Shown here in pieces: positions 17,062 through 24,150 of a stretch of 33,802 bases of DNA; positions within the stretch are counted from its first letter, which is position 1, and the number at the start of each line of letters is the position of its first letter. The stretch lies in assembly GCF_009908285.1 (NCBI RefSeq), contig NZ_JAAARM010000052.1, positions 1 to 33,802 on the forward strand. The letters run 5' to 3'. Below the pieces are notes generated by a model. That model did no database searches, had not been told where the DNA came from, and was given only the letters and a program-made list of their open reading frames with translations. This stretch comes from Pseudomonas sp. Fl4BN1. Its GTDB lineage: Bacteria; Pseudomonadota; Gammaproteobacteria; Pseudomonadales; Pseudomonadaceae. A program made the translations under genes and the position numbers.

Positions 17062-18074
17062 ACAGTCACTCGGGCTGGTGGCCCGTCGCCCTGAGCCGGC
17101 AGCTGCAACGCCAGCCTCTGGCCTGCACCCTGCACGGCGTGCCGCTGGTGCTATTCCGCGATGCAGCCGGGTCCCCTGCGGTGCTGCCGGATCGCTGCCC
17201 CCATCGCTTCGCGCCTCTCAGTGCCGGGCGGGTGCGCGACGGGCAGATCCAGTGCCCCTACCACGGCTGGCGTTTCGACCCCCAGGGCCGCTGCACTCAC
17301 CTGCCCGGCCAGGAGCAGCAGCGCTGCAGCCAACCGCTGCTGCAACCCTTGCACAGCTGCGAAGCCCAGGGGCTGGTGTGGGCCAGCCTTGCCGCCGAAC
17401 CACCGAGCACGCCTCCGGTGGCGGCCGCCGAACAGGCCCAGGCCCTGGACGTGTTCTGGATCAGCGACCGGGTGCGCTGCACCTTGCAGGACGCCGCGGA
17501 GAACTTCCTCGACGGCTTCCACACCCACTTCGTGCACGCCGGCTGGATTCGCCACGACCGCCAGCGCCAGCGTATTCGCGCCTGGGTGCATCAGCTGGAG
17601 GATGGGGTTGAAGCGCAGTACAGCGAAGAAGGCACCCAATCCGGGCTGATCTCCCGGCTGTTCGAAGGCGAACGCGGCATCAGCATGGGGCGCTTCCGCC
17701 TGCCCGGGCTGGCGGAAATCGAATACCGCGACCGCCAGGGCCGGCTCAACCTGCTGGTCAGCGCCTGGCTGAGCCCGGCCGCCGAGGGTGAGCTGCGCCT
17801 GTTCGCGCGCATCGCCACGGCCCGTGGCCGCACGCCGGGCTGGCTCAAGCGTGGCGTGCTGCAGCCCTTGTTCAAGGTGATCCTCAAGCAGGACCGGCAG
17901 ATCCTGGAAAAACTCAGTGCCAACCAGCAGCGCTTCGTCCAAGTACCGATCCGCTGGCATCAACAAACACCCCTGGACAGCCCCCAGGATCTGCTCGGGC
18001 CGTGGATCAGGCAGTTACTTGATAAAGGTGAGCTACAAGACTTCGAAGAACGGCGTGACGAATTCTTTTTGTAA
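17058..18074 (+). CDS. Rieske non-heme iron oxygenase, last gene of cluster A
   Basis: Role (inferred): O2-dependent hydroxylation, desaturation or ring formation on the cluster product. Seen: 338 residues. The Rieske [2Fe-2S] ligands are Cys47-x-His49 (CPHR) and Cys66-x2-His69 (CPYHGW). The mononuclear iron site is complete in NFLDGFHTHFVH, with Asp152, His155 and His160 and the bridging Asp145 before it. The start is GTG 17058, overlapping the preceding TGA; no in-frame ATG fits the spacing. Odd: no ferredoxin or reductase gene accompanies it in this cluster, so electrons must come from elsewhere. The VanB-type reductase at 32498 is 14 kb away in a different operon. Confidence 0.87.
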   Translation: MNSHSGWWPVALSRQLQRQPLACTLHGVPLVLFRDAAGSPAVLPDRCPHRFAPLSAGRVRDGQIQCPYHGWRFDPQGRCTHLPGQEQQRCSQPLLQPLHSCEAQGLVWASLAAEPPSTPPVAAAEQAQALDVFWISDRVRCTLQDAAENFLDGFHTHFVHAGWIRHDRQRQRIRAWVHQLEDGVEAQYSEEGTQSGLISRLFEGERGISMGRFRLPGLAEIEYRDRQGRLNLLVSAWLSPAAEGELRLFARIATARGRTPGWLKRGVLQPLFKVILKQDRQILEKLSANQQRFVQVPIRWHQQTPLDSPQDLLGPWIRQLLDKGELQDFEERRDEFFL

Positions 18075-18149
18075 CCTGACAAGGCGGGCGATGAGTCATC
18101 GCCCCAGCGCTGTTCTTATATAAGAAAGTCACGACCTATCGAGCAGCCT

Positions 18150-18165
18150 GTTTCATATACAAAAC
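18150..18165. promoter_or_regulatory. Putative operator GTTTCATATACAAAAC
   Basis: An imperfect palindrome (GTTT...AAAC ends, AT core), nearly identical to the one at 18275. It lies about 200 bases upstream of the sigma-54-like promoter, a normal distance for an enhancer-type site. Confidence 0.45.
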
Positions 18166-18274
18166 AAGTAAGCGATTTATCCCCCTGCCGCGTTACCTGA
18201 AAAAGCCCTCTCTTCTCGCAACTTCCCAAGTCATGCCCGGACATTGGGCAATTTCGTGCCAAATAATAAACGTC

Positions 18275-18290
18275 GTTTCATATATAAAAC
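18275..18290. promoter_or_regulatory. Putative operator GTTTCATATATAAAAC
   Basis: Same motif as at 18150 with one difference. It is about 90 bases upstream of the sigma-54-like promoter. The cluster's IclR regulator or a sigma-54 activator outside the window could bind it. Confidence 0.5.
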
Positions 18291-18367
18291 ATTCCAATTA
18301 CAACTAATTACCCATAAGCAGCTGATATAAAACAACTTTACAACTAAAAACTTGATCACTAATTCAC

Positions 18368-18383
18368 TGGCATTGTTCATGCA
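18368..18383 (+). promoter_or_regulatory. Sigma-54-like (-24/-12) promoter for cluster B
   Basis: TGGCATTGTTCATGCA keeps the invariant GG and GC dinucleotides at the correct 12-base distance, with T-GG-CA at -24 and TGCA at -12. Three consensus positions differ. It is 45 bases before the first start codon. Confidence 0.5.
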
Positions 18384-18392
18384 CTAAACGAC

Positions 18393-18408
18393 GTATCACC
18401 TATAAAAC
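18393..18408. promoter_or_regulatory. Degenerate third operator copy GTATCACCTATAAAAC
   Basis: Matches the 18275 motif at 13 of 16 positions and lies between the sigma-54-like promoter and the first gene, where a bound protein would block transcription. Confidence 0.35.
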
Positions 18409-18427
18409 AGACCAGAGAACTATACCA

Positions 18428-19279
18428 ATGGCTGTGAAAGAGATGTATGCCGTCGTGCCGCAATCGAATGCCCCACTTCCCAAGGAAGAATTGGAGCCGA
18501 CTGAAATTGAATTTCGCAATGTCGGTAAATGTTTTCCGGGCAAGGGACAGTCCAGTGCTCCTTTCGCCATTCGTGAAGTGAATTTCAAGATTCGCCGCGG
18601 CGAGGTGGTCTCGATCATCGGGCCGTCCGGCTGTGGCAAAAGCACCATCCTCAACATGGGATCGGGCCTCTACCTACCCAGCGAGGGGCAAGTGCTGGTA
18701 GGCGGCGAGGCAGTGACCGGGCCGGTACGGCGGGTGGCCTTCATGCTGCAGAAGGACCTGTTGATGCCCTGGCGCAGCATCCGCCGCAATGTCGAACTGG
18801 GCCTGGAGATCCAGGGAGTCGACCCTGGCACTCGGGAAGCCGTGGCCAATGACCTGCTGGAACGCTGCCACCTCAAGGGCTTCACCGAGCACTACCCGTT
18901 CCAGCTGTCCGGTGGCATGCGTCAACGCGCAGCGCTGGCCCGGACTCTGGCCATCGACCCCCAGGTGCTGTTCCTCGACGAGCCGTTCTCGGCCCTCGAT
19001 GCCCAGACCAAGATGATCCTGCAACAGGACATGGCGCGGATGCTGGCCGACACCAAGAAGACTGCCCTGTTCATCACCCACGACCTGGTGGAAGCCATCG
19101 CCATGTCCGACCGCCTGCTGGTCATGAGCGCTCGCCCAGGGACCATCGTCGAAGAAATCCCGGTCAACCTGCCGCTGCGGGACAACCCCCTGGAGCGCCG
19201 CAAGCTGCCAGAGATCGGCCCACTGGTGGGGCGCCTGATGGAGCTGCTGCAAGTCGGCCAGGACCTCGAACTGCATTGA
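18428..19279 (+). CDS. ABC importer ATPase, TauB/SsuB-like
   Basis: Role: energises uptake of a small organic nutrient with the next two gene products. Seen: 283 residues. Walker A GPSGCGKST is at 65-73, the Q-loop is in AFMLQKDLLMPW, the signature LSGGMRQR is at 160-167, Walker B VLFLDEP is at 180-186, and the H-loop is in FITHD. The subtype (nitrate/sulfonate/taurine class) is clear from these segments. The N-terminus has about 25 extra residues before the ABC domain. It is the first gene of cluster B, 45 bases after a sigma-54-like promoter, with a weak AGAGAA ribosome binding site. The substrate is probably the compound degraded by the cluster; a sulfonate is not implied because no desulfonating enzyme follows. 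Confidence 0.92.
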   Translation: MAVKEMYAVVPQSNAPLPKEELEPTEIEFRNVGKCFPGKGQSSAPFAIREVNFKIRRGEVVSIIGPSGCGKSTILNMGSGLYLPSEGQVLVGGEAVTGPVRRVAFMLQKDLLMPWRSIRRNVELGLEIQGVDPGTREAVANDLLERCHLKGFTEHYPFQLSGGMRQRAALARTLAIDPQVLFLDEPFSALDAQTKMILQQDMARMLADTKKTALFITHDLVEAIAMSDRLLVMSARPGTIVEEIPVNLPLRDNPLERRKLPEIGPLVGRLMELLQVGQDLELH

Positions 19280-19318
19280 TCAATGCCCCCGCGGGCCTCA
19301 ACCGATCCAGGAGTACCC

Positions 19319-20320
19319 ATGCTCAAGTCGCTGCTTCAAAGACTCAGTCGGGCCGGCGCAATCACCCTCGGCCTGACCCTGGCGCACGGCGCGCTGGCCG
19401 CACCGGTGGAAGTCACCTACCTGCTGCCGGCACCGCCCAACCTGCCAGCGTTCGCGCCCTGGATCATCGCCAAGGAAAAAGGCTACTACGCCGCGCAGAA
19501 CCTCAACCTGACCTTTATCGCCGCCAAGGGCGGGGTCGATGTGGCCAAGCAGATCGGTGCCGGTAACGCGCTGATGGGCGGGGCCCTCGGCGATACCCCG
19601 ATCGTGGTCCGGGCCAACGGCATTCCGGTGCGCGCGGTAGCGGTGCTGGGGTCCGGCGGGGTGACCCTGGTCGCCACCCCGGAAAACGCCGGGATCAAGG
19701 CCATCGACGACCTCAAGGGCAAGACCCTGACCGTGATGTCCTACTCGGACACCACCTACTACGCCTTGCTCGCCTCCCTGCGCAAAGCCGGCCTGAGCAA
19801 GAACGATGTGGACATCCAGGCCGCCGGCCCGTCCGGAGTCTGGCAGTTGTTCGCTGCCGGCAAGGCCCAGGCCATGGCCGCGGTGCCGGACTGGGTGATC
19901 AATGCCGAAGACGCCGGGGTCAAGGTGCGGCTGATTCCCCGGGAGCAGATTTTCGAAAGCATGGCCCAGGCGATCCTCGCCTCCGACGCCGCGATCCGCG
20001 ACCAGCCGGAACTGGTGCGCGGGGTGGTCCAGGCCACCCTGCACGGCATGCGCGACATCATCCAGGACCCGCGCGCCGCGGCGCAGACCTTCGCCAAGGC
20101 GGTGCCGGCCTACACCGGCAAGGAAGACGCCCTGGAGCGGGTCTTCAAGCTCTACGTCGAACACGTCTACGCCGGCCAGCAGACACTGGGACGCATCGAT
20201 CCGCAACGCCTGGAGCAAGTGCGCCAGTTCTATGTCAGCGAAGGCATCGTCAGCCAGGAACCCAAGCTCGACGACCTCTATACCAACCAGTTCATCGACA
20301 GCCCGGAGGCCGCGCAATGA
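19319..20320 (+). CDS. ABC importer periplasmic binding protein, SsuA/NMT1-like
   Basis: Role: captures the substrate in the periplasm for the importer. Seen: 333 residues from ATG 19319, which has GGAG 6-7 bases upstream; an earlier in-frame ATG at 19283 would bury the signal peptide. The signal peptide runs to about residue 28 (LTLAHGALAA, cleavage before PVEV). The mature protein shows the NMT1/SsuA pattern: APWIIAKEKGYYAAQNLNLTF, QIGAGNALMGGALGDTPIVV, then IDDLKGKTLTV. Its stop overlaps the permease start. The binding-pocket residues do not reveal the ligand. Confidence 0.92.
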   Translation: MLKSLLQRLSRAGAITLGLTLAHGALAAPVEVTYLLPAPPNLPAFAPWIIAKEKGYYAAQNLNLTFIAAKGGVDVAKQIGAGNALMGGALGDTPIVVRANGIPVRAVAVLGSGGVTLVATPENAGIKAIDDLKGKTLTVMSYSDTTYYALLASLRKAGLSKNDVDIQAAGPSGVWQLFAAGKAQAMAAVPDWVINAEDAGVKVRLIPREQIFESMAQAILASDAAIRDQPELVRGVVQATLHGMRDIIQDPRAAAQTFAKAVPAYTGKEDALERVFKLYVEHVYAGQQTLGRIDPQRLEQVRQFYVSEGIVSQEPKLDDLYTNQFIDSPEAAQ

Positions 20321-21126
20321 CGGCCACCACCTGCGAGGTAAAACCCCGGATGAAAACCCTCAATCACTCCGTGCTCGGCAGCGCCGCGCTGCTGCTGCTG
20401 TTCCTGGTGCTCTGGCAATGGGGCCCGGGGCTGCTGGGCATGCCTGAATTCGTCATGCCCAAGCTCAGCCGCGTAGCCCAGGAAAGCCTGGCCATGTGGC
20501 AAACCGGCAACCTCTGGCAGCACACCCTGGTCACCGCCCTGGAGATCATCGTCGGCTTCGCCCTCGGGGCCTTCCTGGGCCTGGCCATCGGCGTCTCCCT
20601 GGGCCTCTCGCCCACCGCCGAGGCGGTGCTCTCGCCCTACATCCTGGCCTTGCAGATCGCGCCCAAGGTGGCCTTCGCGCCGCTGTTCGTGATGTGGCTG
20701 GGCTACACCGTCTACCCGAAGATCCTGATCGCCATCCTGATCGTGTTCTTCCCGGTGATGATCAACGTGCTGTCGGCGATCCGCACCGTGGACCCGGACA
20801 TGATCAACCTGGTGCGCACCATGAGCGCCAGCCGCTGGCAGATCTTCCGCCTGGTGGAGTTTCCCTCGGCCATGGCCGCGCTGTTCTCCGGCCTGCGCAT
20901 CGCCTCGACCCTGGCGGTGATCGGGGTCACGGTCGGCGAACTGGTGGGCGGTAACCAGGGCCTGGGCTTCCTGCTGGTGGACGCCGAGGGCCAGGGCAAT
21001 ACCGCCGGGGTATTTGTCGCCATCGTGATGCTGACCTTGATCGGGGTAATCGCCTACGGCGCCGTGGTCTGGGCGGAAAAACGCGTCCTGCATTACCTGC
21101 CCAAAGCCATGTTGAGTAGCCAATGA
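20317..21126 (+). CDS. ABC importer permease, TauC/SsuC-like
   Basis: Role: membrane channel of the importer, probably a homodimer. Seen: 269 residues with about six membrane helices, the first at 22-40. The EAA loop that contacts the ATPase is at about 167-190 (ASRWQIFRLVEFPSAMAALFSGLR). The start ATG overlaps the preceding stop (ATGA); an in-frame ATG at 20350 (MKTLNHSV) is a possible alternative. The stop overlaps the next start, so the whole importer and the first SDR are translationally coupled. Confidence 0.92.
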   Translation: MTATTCEVKPRMKTLNHSVLGSAALLLLFLVLWQWGPGLLGMPEFVMPKLSRVAQESLAMWQTGNLWQHTLVTALEIIVGFALGAFLGLAIGVSLGLSPTAEAVLSPYILALQIAPKVAFAPLFVMWLGYTVYPKILIAILIVFFPVMINVLSAIRTVDPDMINLVRTMSASRWQIFRLVEFPSAMAALFSGLRIASTLAVIGVTVGELVGGNQGLGFLLVDAEGQGNTAGVFVAIVMLTLIGVIAYGAVVWAEKRVLHYLPKAMLSSQ

Positions 21127-21890
21127 TGAAGACCCCAAGCGATCTGCTCCAGGGCCGTCGGGTCCTGGTCACTGGCGCCGCCCGCGGCCTGGGCTATGCC
21201 TTCGCCGAAGCCATTGGCCGCGCCGGGGCCCGCGTGGTGATTGCCGACGTACTGGAACAGCGAGTGCAACAGGCCGCCATCGATCTGCGCCACCAGGGCC
21301 TGGACGTCCGCGCCCTGAGCCTGGACCTGGCCGAGCCTGGCTCCATCGACGCCTGCATCGGCGCCGCCGTGGACCTGCTGGGTGGCCTGGACGGCCTGGT
21401 GAACAACGCCTCGATCACCAACTCCGGGGGCAAGAGCTGTGAACAGCTGAGCCTGGAAACCTGGGACCAGGTGATGCAGGTCAACGTGCGCGGCACCTGG
21501 CTGATGACCAAGGGCTGCCTGCCGGCCCTGCGCGCCAGCGGTCACGGCGCCATCGTCAACCTGGCCTCGGACACCCCGCTGTGGGGCGCGCCGAACCTGT
21601 TGGCCTACGTCGCCAGCAAGGGCGCGATCATCGCCATGACCCGTAGCCTGGCCCGAGAGCTGGGCAGCGACGGGATCACCGTCAACGCCATCGCCCCCGG
21701 CCTGGTCCAGGTGGAAGCCACCGCCTACGTGCCTGAGGCCCGCCACCGCCTGTACCACGACCAACGTGCCCTGCAACGCCCGCAATTGCCCGAAGACGTC
21801 AGCGGCGCAGTGCTCTTCGCGCTGTCCGACCTTGCCCGTTTCATCACTGGACAAACCCTGCCGGTCAACGGCGGGTTCGTCATGCCCTGA
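21123..21890 (+). CDS. Short-chain dehydrogenase/reductase, classical
   Basis: Role (inferred): NAD(P)-dependent oxidation or reduction of a hydroxyl/keto or dihydrodiol intermediate. Seen: 255 residues. TGAARGLG at 17-24 binds the cofactor, NNAS is at 94-97, and the catalytic residues are Asn121, Ser149, Tyr162 and Lys166 (AYVASKG). IADVLE after beta-strand 2 places an Asp where NAD-preferring enzymes have one. VNGGF ends the typical C-terminal motif. It begins ATGATG, either of which may be used, overlapping the permease stop. The cupin gene follows after 12 bases. Confidence 0.92.
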   Translation: MMKTPSDLLQGRRVLVTGAARGLGYAFAEAIGRAGARVVIADVLEQRVQQAAIDLRHQGLDVRALSLDLAEPGSIDACIGAAVDLLGGLDGLVNNASITNSGGKSCEQLSLETWDQVMQVNVRGTWLMTKGCLPALRASGHGAIVNLASDTPLWGAPNLLAYVASKGAIIAMTRSLARELGSDGITVNAIAPGLVQVEATAYVPEARHRLYHDQRALQRPQLPEDVSGAVLFALSDLARFITGQTLPVNGGFVMP

Positions 21891-21902
21891 ATGGAGACTG
21901 CC

Positions 21903-22439
21903 ATGACCGATCTATCTGCCAACCACCAACGCAAAAGCTGGGAGCGGCCCGCCGGCGCCAGCCTGGAAAGCTGGATGAACACCCGCATTGCCCGCTACCA
22001 GACCCGCAAGTACGACTGGGACGCGCTGAAGTTCCAGGCTGACTACGACCCGAAATTCCGCCGCGCGCAAATGCGCTACATCGGCACCGGTGGCACCGGG
22101 ATCAGTAACGACAGCAACACCATTGCGGCGGAAAACTTCACCTTTTCCACCATGGTCATCCCCGCCGGCCACGAAGGCCCGCCGCACCTGCACATCGATG
22201 TCGAGGAAGTGTTCTTCGTCCTGCGCGGCACCCTCAAGCTGGTGCTGGAAAAGGACGGCGAGCGTTTTGAAACCATCCTCACCGAGCGTGACGTGGTGTC
22301 GGTTCCGCCGGGGGTGTACCGCGAGGAAATCAACATCGGCGATGAAGACGCGCTGATGTGCGTGATGCTCGGGGCGAAAAAGCCGATCACCCCGACCTAC
22401 CCGCCAGAGCACCCTCTGGCCTCGATCAAGCGCGGATAG
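21903..22439 (+). CDS. Cupin-domain protein
   Basis: Seen: 178 residues. The single cupin barrel spans about 75-160. Motif 1 is GPPHLHIDVEEVFFVLRG, with two His and a Glu as possible metal ligands. Motif 2 is VPPGVYREEIN, where the usual His is replaced (Tyr/Arg), so the metal site is incomplete. The N-terminal 70 residues (SLESWMNTRIARYQTRKYDW) are a helical extension. Role (inferred): ring-cleavage, isomerase or ligand-binding function in the pathway; not assignable. The ATG 21903 has GGAG 7 bases upstream and is preferred to the earlier in-frame ATG at 21891, which overlaps the SDR stop. The hydrolase starts 4 bases after its stop. Confidence 0.85.
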   Translation: MTDLSANHQRKSWERPAGASLESWMNTRIARYQTRKYDWDALKFQADYDPKFRRAQMRYIGTGGTGISNDSNTIAAENFTFSTMVIPAGHEGPPHLHIDVEEVFFVLRGTLKLVLEKDGERFETILTERDVVSVPPGVYREEINIGDEDALMCVMLGAKKPITPTYPPEHPLASIKRG

Positions 22440-22443
22440 GCCC

Positions 22444-23322
22444 ATGTTGCCAGGGCTCTCTCAAGCGGCATCGACGGCGGACCTGCAAGCCCAGTTGGCG
22501 CGGGACTTTCCCCAGCGCCTGCTGCCGGCAGCCGGCGGCCAGCAGGCCCTGCGCGAATGTGGCGCAGGGCCGGCGCTGGTGCTGCTGCATGGCATCGGCT
22601 CCGGGGCGGCCTCCTGGCTACAGGTGGCACAGCAGTTGGCCTCCCAGGCCCGGGTCATTGCCTGGGACGCACCCGGCTACGGCGAGTCCAGCCCCCTGGA
22701 ATCACCCGCGCCCAAGGCCGAGCAATACGCTGCCCGCCTGCTGCAGATGCTGGATGCCCTGGGGATCGAGCAATGCGTACTCGTCGGGCATTCCCTCGGT
22801 GCACTACCGGCCCTGGCGTTCGCTCGCAGTGCGCAGGCGCAACGGGTGAGCCACTTGCTGTTGATCAGCCCGGCCCTGGGCTATGGCGCACCGCAGCGTG
22901 CCGAGCAACGCCAACAAGTGCGCCGGCAACGCCTGGACAACCTGGAGCAACTGGGTATCGCCGGCCTGGCCGAACAACGCAGCGCCCACATGCTGTCGCC
23001 CCATGCCCCGCCGCAAGCCTTGGCCTGGGTGCGCTGGAACATGGCGCGGCTCAATCCCGAGGGTTATCGCCAAGCCATCGAGTTGCTGTGTGGCGATGAG
23101 CTGCTACGCCACGGCCGCCCGACGATGCCTTGCTCGGTGCATTGCGGCCACGCCGACCGGATCACTCCGCCGGACAGCTGCCAAGACCTCGCCGTGGCAC
23201 TCGGCGCGAGCTTCCAGCCGATCAACCACGCCGGCCACGCCAGCCCCATCGAACAACCTCACGAGGTCGCCCGGCGCCTGGCCGCCGCCCTCACTCCACC
23301 CTTGAAAGGTGACTGCCCATGA
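22444..23322 (+). CDS. Alpha/beta-fold hydrolase
   Basis: Role (inferred): hydrolysis of an ester, enol-lactone or C-C bond of a ring-cleavage product. Seen: 292 residues. The oxyanion segment LLHGIGSGAASW is at 48-59, the nucleophile elbow GHSLGA has Ser117, the acid is in CGHADRITPP, and the catalytic His is in HAGHASPIEQP. The lid region is rich in Arg and Gln. The family includes meta-cleavage product hydrolases and 3-oxoadipate enol-lactonases, which fits the extradiol-type VOC protein further on. The stop overlaps the IclR start (ATGA). Confidence 0.9.
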   Translation: MLPGLSQAASTADLQAQLARDFPQRLLPAAGGQQALRECGAGPALVLLHGIGSGAASWLQVAQQLASQARVIAWDAPGYGESSPLESPAPKAEQYAARLLQMLDALGIEQCVLVGHSLGALPALAFARSAQAQRVSHLLLISPALGYGAPQRAEQRQQVRRQRLDNLEQLGIAGLAEQRSAHMLSPHAPPQALAWVRWNMARLNPEGYRQAIELLCGDELLRHGRPTMPCSVHCGHADRITPPDSCQDLAVALGASFQPINHAGHASPIEQPHEVARRLAAALTPPLKGDCP

Positions 23323-24149
23323 ATGACTCGGATCTGAAGGACCCTCAGGACAAATACATCGTCCCGGGCCTGGAACGCGGGCTGTTGCTGCTGTGCGAGT
23401 TCAGCCGCAGCAACCGCACCCTCACCGCTCCGGAACTGGCACGGCGCCTGGCCCTGCCGCGCTCCACCATCTTCCGTTTGCTGACCACCCTGGAAGCCAT
23501 GGGTTTTGTCACCCGCAGCGGCAACGAATACCGCCTCGGCATGTCGGTGCTGCGCCTGGGCTTCGAGTACCTGGCCTCGCTGGAACTCACCGAGCTCGGC
23601 CAGCCGCTGCTGGCGCGCCTGTGCGACCGCCTCAACTACCCGAGCAACCTGGTGGTGCGCGATGGCCGCTCGATCGTCTACGTGGCCAAGGTCTCGCCGC
23701 CGTCGGTGTTCTCCAGCGCGGTGAATGTCGGCACCCGCCTGCCAGCCCACGCCACGGTGCTCGGCCGCGTACTGCTGGGGGACCTGTCCCTGGCCGAGCT
23801 GCGCGAGCTGTACCCGGAAGAACACCTGGAGCAGCACAGCCACAGCACGCCGAAAACCGTGCTGGAGCTGTTCGACATGGTCCAGGCCGACCGCCAGCGC
23901 GGCTTTGTCAGCGGCGAAGGGTTCTTCGAGTCGAGCATCTCCACGGTCGCGGCGCCGGTGCGCGACCAGAGTGGCGACATAGTCGCAGCCCTGGGGGTGA
24001 CCATTCCCACCACCCAGGTCGGCCACATCAACTACAACGAGCTGCTGCTGCAGGTGCGCCGCAGCGCCGACGAACTGTCGCGCCTGCTCAACTACAACAG
24101 CGCCGCCCACGACGGGCAGCCGCGCGTCACCGCCTTGATGAGGGATTGA
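23319..24149 (+). CDS. IclR-family transcriptional regulator
   Basis: Role: probably senses a pathway metabolite and controls cluster B. Seen: 276 residues. The N-terminal winged helix is at about 15-75 (TAPELARRLALPRSTIFRLLTTLE), followed by the IclR effector domain with LPAHATVLGRVLLG near 141-154 and VSGEGFFESSISTVAAPVRD. Unusually it is embedded in the middle of the operon and coupled to the hydrolase by ATGA, so it would be made only when the operon is transcribed. The GTTTCATATA-type palindromes upstream of the operon are candidate targets, though IclR sites vary too much to assign. Confidence 0.93.
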   Translation: MNDSDLKDPQDKYIVPGLERGLLLLCEFSRSNRTLTAPELARRLALPRSTIFRLLTTLEAMGFVTRSGNEYRLGMSVLRLGFEYLASLELTELGQPLLARLCDRLNYPSNLVVRDGRSIVYVAKVSPPSVFSSAVNVGTRLPAHATVLGRVLLGDLSLAELRELYPEEHLEQHSHSTPKTVLELFDMVQADRQRGFVSGEGFFESSISTVAAPVRDQSGDIVAALGVTIPTTQVGHINYNELLLQVRRSADELSRLLNYNSAAHDGQPRVTALMRD

Positions 24150-24150
24150 A

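Larger units (their letters stand above)
18075..18427 (+). promoter_or_regulatory. AT-rich control region between clusters A and B
   Basis: The 353 bases are far richer in A and T than the genes around them and hold no open frame of interest. They contain the palindrome TTCTTATATAAGAA (18112-18125), three related 16-mers listed separately, a GATATAAAAC half-site (18324-18333) and a sigma-54-like promoter. No clear terminator for cluster A was found. Confidence 0.6.

Noticed and set aside
18075..18427. Mobile-element junction at the AT-rich gap
   Set aside because: No transposase, integrase, tRNA or target-site duplication was found; operators and a promoter explain the composition better.
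18428..21126. Naming the importer ssuBAC or tauBAC
   Set aside because: The family is right, but no sulfonate or taurine enzyme (SsuD, TauD) is present, so the substrate is not established.
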